Assembly: GCA_903837255.1 (NCBI GenBank)
Contig: CAILTZ010000818.1
Coordinates: 1 to 10,668 of the forward strand
DNA: 10,668 nucleotides
Direction: 5' to 3'
DNA from: an uncultured Pirellula sp.
GTDB taxonomy: Bacteria; Planctomycetota; Planctomycetia; Pirellulales; Pirellulaceae
Of the stretch, positions 7,315 through 10,668 are shown piece after piece. The notes under the pieces are model-generated. The model saw only the letters and a list, made by a program, of their open reading frames with translations. It was not told the origin of the DNA and made no database searches. Each line of letters opens with the position of its first letter. Position 1 is the stretch's first letter. The translations under genes and the position numbers were made by a program.

Positions 7315-9444
7315 CTAGAATTGGCTGGACTGAAACCGCTTGCGCAGATTGGCTCGAAGCCAGATCGCGGTTTGGTTCAGGAGCGTTACGATCGCCAGAA
7401 GCAGCAGCGTGGCGGTGTAAACCATCGGCTTGGCCGCCTCGCTGTTTTGGCTTTGGAATCCCAAGGAGTATATCTGAAAACCTAAATGCATAAACGACCG
7501 AGATCCGTGCAAGAAAGGAAACTCGCCGTCGAGTGGCAGATCGGTGGCCAAAGGGATCGCCCCCACGAGCATCATCGGTGCGACCTCCCCTGCCCCTCTG
7601 GCCATCGCTAGGATAAACCCAGTGATGATCCCTGGGCGAGCATAAGGCAACACGATTCGGTGGATGGTCTGCCACTGCCCAGCCCCGCAAGCGTACGAAC
7701 CCTCGCGAAGCGAATTCGGTACCGCCGATAAGGCCTCTTCGGTCGCGACGATCACGACCGGCAAGGTTAGCAGTGCCAAAGTCAACGCCGCCCAGAGCAA
7801 GCAACCTTTGCCAAACGTCGGATTGGGCAACTGGGCTTGGTAGAACCCCTGAAAATGTGGGGATTTAATCAACAGCCATACGATCCCAACGAGGGTTGCA
7901 AGCCACAGCAAGCCACCGGCCCATCGAAGCATCGATCGCAACGGCGATCGCCGAGCTTCTGCTTGACCAGAAAGTACCGCTACAGCAAACGCTGCCAAGG
8001 AGACCAAGGCCAGCAATCCCAACGCGGAAAACCAAACGGCGCTGGGCCAAGGCTCAAAGCCCGCTTTCTTTGGACCTCCATCGATGTATCCACCGACGAT
8101 GTAACAGAAAAAGGACAAACCAAACACGCCGTAGACAATGCTCGGAACACCGGCCAAGTTGTTGATGCTGATGCGAATCAAACTCAGTAGCCACCCTCGC
8201 TTGGCATACTCACGCATATACAATGCTGCCAGAACCCCAAAGGGCATGACCGCCATCGACATGATGATCGTCATGACCACGGTACCCCATATGGCTGGGA
8301 AAAAGCCACCCTCCATGCCCGCCTCGCGAGGCGCCCCGGAGAGAAACTCCCACCATCGGCCTGCATACACGCCCAGACGCTGGAATAATCCCAATCGATT
8401 CGTGGGAAAAAACCGGACAACGTCTGCCAAAAGAATCGTGTGCTCTTGGAGGCCCGATACCGAGCAGGTTGTTTCTCCTAGACGACGGATCCAAAACCGA
8501 CGAATCGACTGGTCCTCCACCGCGACTTTGCACAGCAATAGTTCTTTGCCCACTGGCTCTACAGAGATCGCTGGAGACGATGCATTCGATTCGACACCAA
8601 TCAATTTCGCAAAGGCTTGGACATCACCGACTACTCCTGCCGAGAGCTCGGACCAGGGGGCCGTCAGCGTCCCGAGCTCTTGTGCAATCGGGAGCTCGAA
8701 CAGAACGCTGCGCTCCGACCGCTTGGCTTCAAGCTCTGCAATCCGCTCGTTGATTTGGACCATCGCATCGTCGGCTCGTCGATTGCGATCGGCAAGCTGC
8801 CCAATCGCTCGCCTTGCCGCAGGGCTTAGCCCCTCGACAGATCCGGATTCGACCGCTCTTTGCAAATCGACTTTTTCGGCAAGCTCCACTCGGCGGATGC
8901 TCAATCTCGCCTCGGCGATATCACCATCGATCCGCTTGAGCTCGTTCTTAGCCTGAGCCAACTGCCGATCGATCTTGGCCGTCTCCCGCATCCCTTGTGT
9001 TACTTGGTCTGCGAAGTGATCCTGGGTTGTCTTGGTCCAAGACAACTCTTTTGGGAAACCATAGAGGTTCCCCCACTCCTTGCGCTCGACGAGCCATAAG
9101 TCTGGGTCGGCCCAAGGCGTTTGGTCGGCCAATTCCAGACTCGATACATAAGCAAAATGTCGGTTGGAAACATCGTAGTTCCCTACCCGTAGGTAGAGCT
9201 TGTTCTGGCCGTCTTGAAAATGCTTCGAGTAGAGTTCGCCACCGACCAAGGATCCATCGTTTCTTGTATAGATCGAGTAGTTCCTAGGCCAGAGGGTCCA
9301 GAGCCCTTGCCAGAGCACGAATGCCAGCAGCGACAAGATCATCAAACAAGCGATAGCGAACATTCCGCCCGAGAGCCAAACCATCGGTTCGCCTTGAGCA
9401 GCAATTTGTGCTTGCGCACTGCGTTTTGAGTTCGGACCGATCAT
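7315..9444 (-). CDS. pstA: Phosphate ABC transporter permease PstA, enlarged form
   Basis: PstA is one of the two membrane subunits of the phosphate importer. At about 709 residues it is more than twice the size of E. coli PstA (296). A first membrane helix (about 22-49) is followed by a roughly 320-residue, presumably periplasmic region; its middle (about 152-247) is rich in Glu/Arg/Lys/Leu heptads ([20 protein letters not shown] and further on) and should form coiled coil. The permease domain starts near 385 ([14 protein letters not shown]), with [16 protein letters not shown], an inserted membrane-rich stretch (about 465-540), and then the EAA-loop region, [20 protein letters not shown] to [12 protein letters not shown] (about 570-624), which contacts PstB. 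The frame also opens at a GTG at 9483, but the ATG at 9444 overlaps the pstC stop as ATGA, typical of coupled genes, and is preferred. Confidence 0.93.
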   Translation of the reverse strand: MIGPNSKRSAQAQIAAQGEPMVWLSGGMFAIACLMILSLLAFVLWQGLWTLWPRNYSIYTRNDGSLVGGELYSKHFQDGQNKLYLRVGNYDVSNRHFAYVSSLELADQTPWADPDLWLVERKEWGNLYGFPKELSWTKTTQDHFADQVTQGMRETAKIDRQLAQAKNELKRIDGDIAEARLSIRRVELAEKVDLQRAVESGSVEGLSPAARRAIGQLADRNRRADDAMVQINERIAELEAKRSERSVLFELPIAQELGTLTAPWSELSAGVVGDVQAFAKLIGVESNASSPAISVEPVGKELLLCKVAVEDQSIRRFWIRRLGETTCSVSGLQEHTILLADVVRFFPTNRLGLFQRLGVYAGRWWEFLSGAPREAGMEGGFFPAIWGTVVMTIIMSMAVMPFGVLAALYMREYAKRGWLLSLIRISINNLAGVPSIVYGVFGLSFFCYIVGGYIDGGPKKAGFEPWPSAVWFSALGLLALVSLAAFAVAVLSGQAEARRSPLRSMLRWAGGLLWLATLVGIVWLLIKSPHFQGFYQAQLPNPTFGKGCLLWAALTLALLTLPVVIVATEEALSAVPNSLREGSYACGAGQWQTIHRIVLPYARPGIITGFILAMARGAGEVAPMMLVGAIPLATDLPLDGEFPFLHGSRSFMHLGFQIYSLGFQSQNSEAAKPMVYTATLLLLAIVTLLNQTAIWLRANLRKRFQSSQF

Positions 9445-10668
9445 AATTGATAGGCTCGCTTTCGAAAACGCAATCGAACCCACTCGGCAAGTGTGTTTGC
9501 AACGAGCGTGAAGAGAAACAGCAACAAGGCCGCAAGAAACAGAGTGTGGTAATGGGTCGAACCGCGTGAGGCTTCTGGCAACTCGGTGGCCAGCGTGGCC
9601 GACAACGTTCGGTATCCGTTAAACGGGTTCCAATCCATCAGCGGGGTGTTTCCGGCCGCCATAAGCACGACCATCGTCTCGCCGATCGCACGGCCAAATC
9701 CGATCATCAAAGCGCTAAACAACCCGCTCATCGCAGTGGGCACCACCACGCGCATTGTTGTTTGCCATACCGTCGCACCGCAGCCCAGCGAAGCGCTTCG
9801 CAAATGCTGAGGCACCGACTGGAGGGCGTCGTCGGCCAACGTATAAATCAACGGGATAATGGCAAAGCCCAAGATTCCACCAACCAGCAACGCATTTCGC
9901 TCCTGATAAGCTCCCAGCAGCCCACGCCTAGCATCCCAATTCAACCCGGTACAGAGCGACGCTGTCGCGCAGGCTAGGAGAATTACCGAAACACAAGCCA
10001 CCAGAAACAGAATCGTCTGCCATACGGCTCGACCTTGAAAACCTGTCCGATCAGCAAGCCATTCGAGCATTCCTACCATCGGACCAGAGAATAGCCACAC
10101 GACAGCCAATGCCGACGGGAGGATCATCAGCAGAAACCAACCCGGCCAACTCGATTGCTGCGGCTCGCTGAGCCAAGCTTGCATCGTCGATCCAAACACC
10201 CAGCGTTCAATGGGGCTTGAGATCCAAGCCGCCAGAAGGATCGCCGTCGGCGGGATCAAGAACATTAGCGGGAGCCGAAACTTTCTCCACGGAATCGATC
10301 GCTCAGTGGGGATTAAAATCCAAAGATTCGCCGCAAGTAAAAACAAAAACAGAGTCATAGCAACTGAGCACAAAACCCAAAACAGTGAGTCTCGCATGAT
10401 CGGGGCCAAGACCATCGCGCCGATAAAGCCTAGCACCACACTTGGTACACTGGCCATCAATTCAATCAACGGTTTGAACTTGGCTCTCCAGCTATTGCTC
10501 AAAAACTCGCTGCCGAAAATCGCGGCAAGAATCGCGATCGGAGCCGCGATCAACATGGAATAAAACGTGGCCTTGAGCGTTCCGAAGACCAAGGGGATCA
10601 AACTGAACTTGGGCTCTCCCTCGTTGCTGCCGGTACTGCTTTGCCAAACATAACCGGGCTCCTGGTAG
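9441..10668 (-). CDS. pstC: Phosphate ABC transporter permease PstC, 3' part; N-terminus beyond the right edge
   Basis: PstC is the partner permease of PstA. The last 408 residues are present. The frame stays open to the window edge: in-frame sequence upstream of a TTG at 10601 (EPGYVWQSSTG then EPKFS) matches the conserved approach to SLIPLVFGTLKATFYSML in large PstC proteins, so that TTG is not the start and the gene is cut. Visible parts are the first core helices, ELMASVPSVVLGFIGAMVL, an inserted region of about 165 residues with about four extra hydrophobic segments (visible residues 92-257), then QERNALLVGGILGFAIIP and the EAA region DDALQSVPQHLRSASLGCGA to GRAIGETM (about 281-332). The TGA stop overlaps the pstA ATG as ATGA. 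A substrate-binding pstS gene would be expected upstream, outside the window. Confidence 0.95.
   Translation of the reverse strand, partial: YQEPGYVWQSSTGSNEGEPKFSLIPLVFGTLKATFYSMLIAAPIAILAAIFGSEFLSNSWRAKFKPLIELMASVPSVVLGFIGAMVLAPIMRDSLFWVLCSVAMTLFLFLLAANLWILIPTERSIPWRKFRLPLMFLIPPTAILLAAWISSPIERWVFGSTMQAWLSEPQQSSWPGWFLLMILPSALAVVWLFSGPMVGMLEWLADRTGFQGRAVWQTILFLVACVSVILLACATASLCTGLNWDARRGLLGAYQERNALLVGGILGFAIIPLIYTLADDALQSVPQHLRSASLGCGATVWQTTMRVVVPTAMSGLFSALMIGFGRAIGETMVVLMAAGNTPLMDWNPFNGYRTLSATLATELPEASRGSTHYHTLFLAALLLFLFTLVANTLAEWVRLRFRKRAYQL

Noticed and set aside
6858..7493. Plus-strand open frame of 211 codons opposite pstB and the 3' end of pstA
   Set aside because: The opposite strand encodes intact PstB Walker A and Q-loop motifs. 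The plus-strand product is unlike any known protein.
8138..8956. Plus-strand open frame of 272 codons opposite pstA
   Set aside because: It is antisense to conserved PstA sequence, has an Arg/Ser-rich translation with no motifs, and lacks a ribosome site worth noting.

Overview
The window looks like a piece of a planctomycete chromosome. The best marker is the gene at 3631-4656 (minus), a prepilin-like DUF1559 protein with both the N-terminal G-FTLVE methylation motif and the C-terminal H-X9-DG motif, a family greatly expanded in Planctomycetota. Moderate GC, enlarged Pst permeases and many small single-gene units also fit. A Pirellula/Rhodopirellula-like origin is a guess from style only.

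Layout from left to right. (1) A groES-groEL chaperonin operon on the minus strand; groEL is cut by the left edge, so about the first 351 residues are present. (2) Divergent from it, on the plus strand, a membrane protein with two zinc-ribbon-like cysteine clusters and an Ala/Lys/Pro linker. (3) A plus-strand two-gene unit: a STAS anti-sigma-factor antagonist and an RsbW-type HATPase, probably a partner-switching module. (4) The DUF1559 gene, convergent with the HATPase gene and sharing stop-codon bases with it. (5) An orphan two-ACT-domain protein on the minus strand, preceded by a 205-base spacer holding three perfect inverted repeats. (6) A carbon-nitrogen hydrolase (nitrilase superfamily) with an intact Glu-Lys-Cys triad. 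(7) A minus-strand pstC-pstA-pstB phosphate-import operon filling the right half; pstC runs off the right edge. The pstC and pstA frames overlap as ATGA, and pstB follows pstA after 10 bases. Both permeases are of the large type, and PstA carries a periplasmic region of about 300 residues containing coiled coil.

The chaperonin pair and the Pst transporter are well-understood housekeeping systems. No phage, transposon, CRISPR, tRNA or rRNA was recognised, and nothing here clearly amounts to a new system. The items most worth a second look are the STAS/HATPase pair with an altered phosphosite context, the dyad-rich spacer before the ACT gene, and the parallel insertions in the two Pst permeases. 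No gene-free stretch exceeds about 225 bases.
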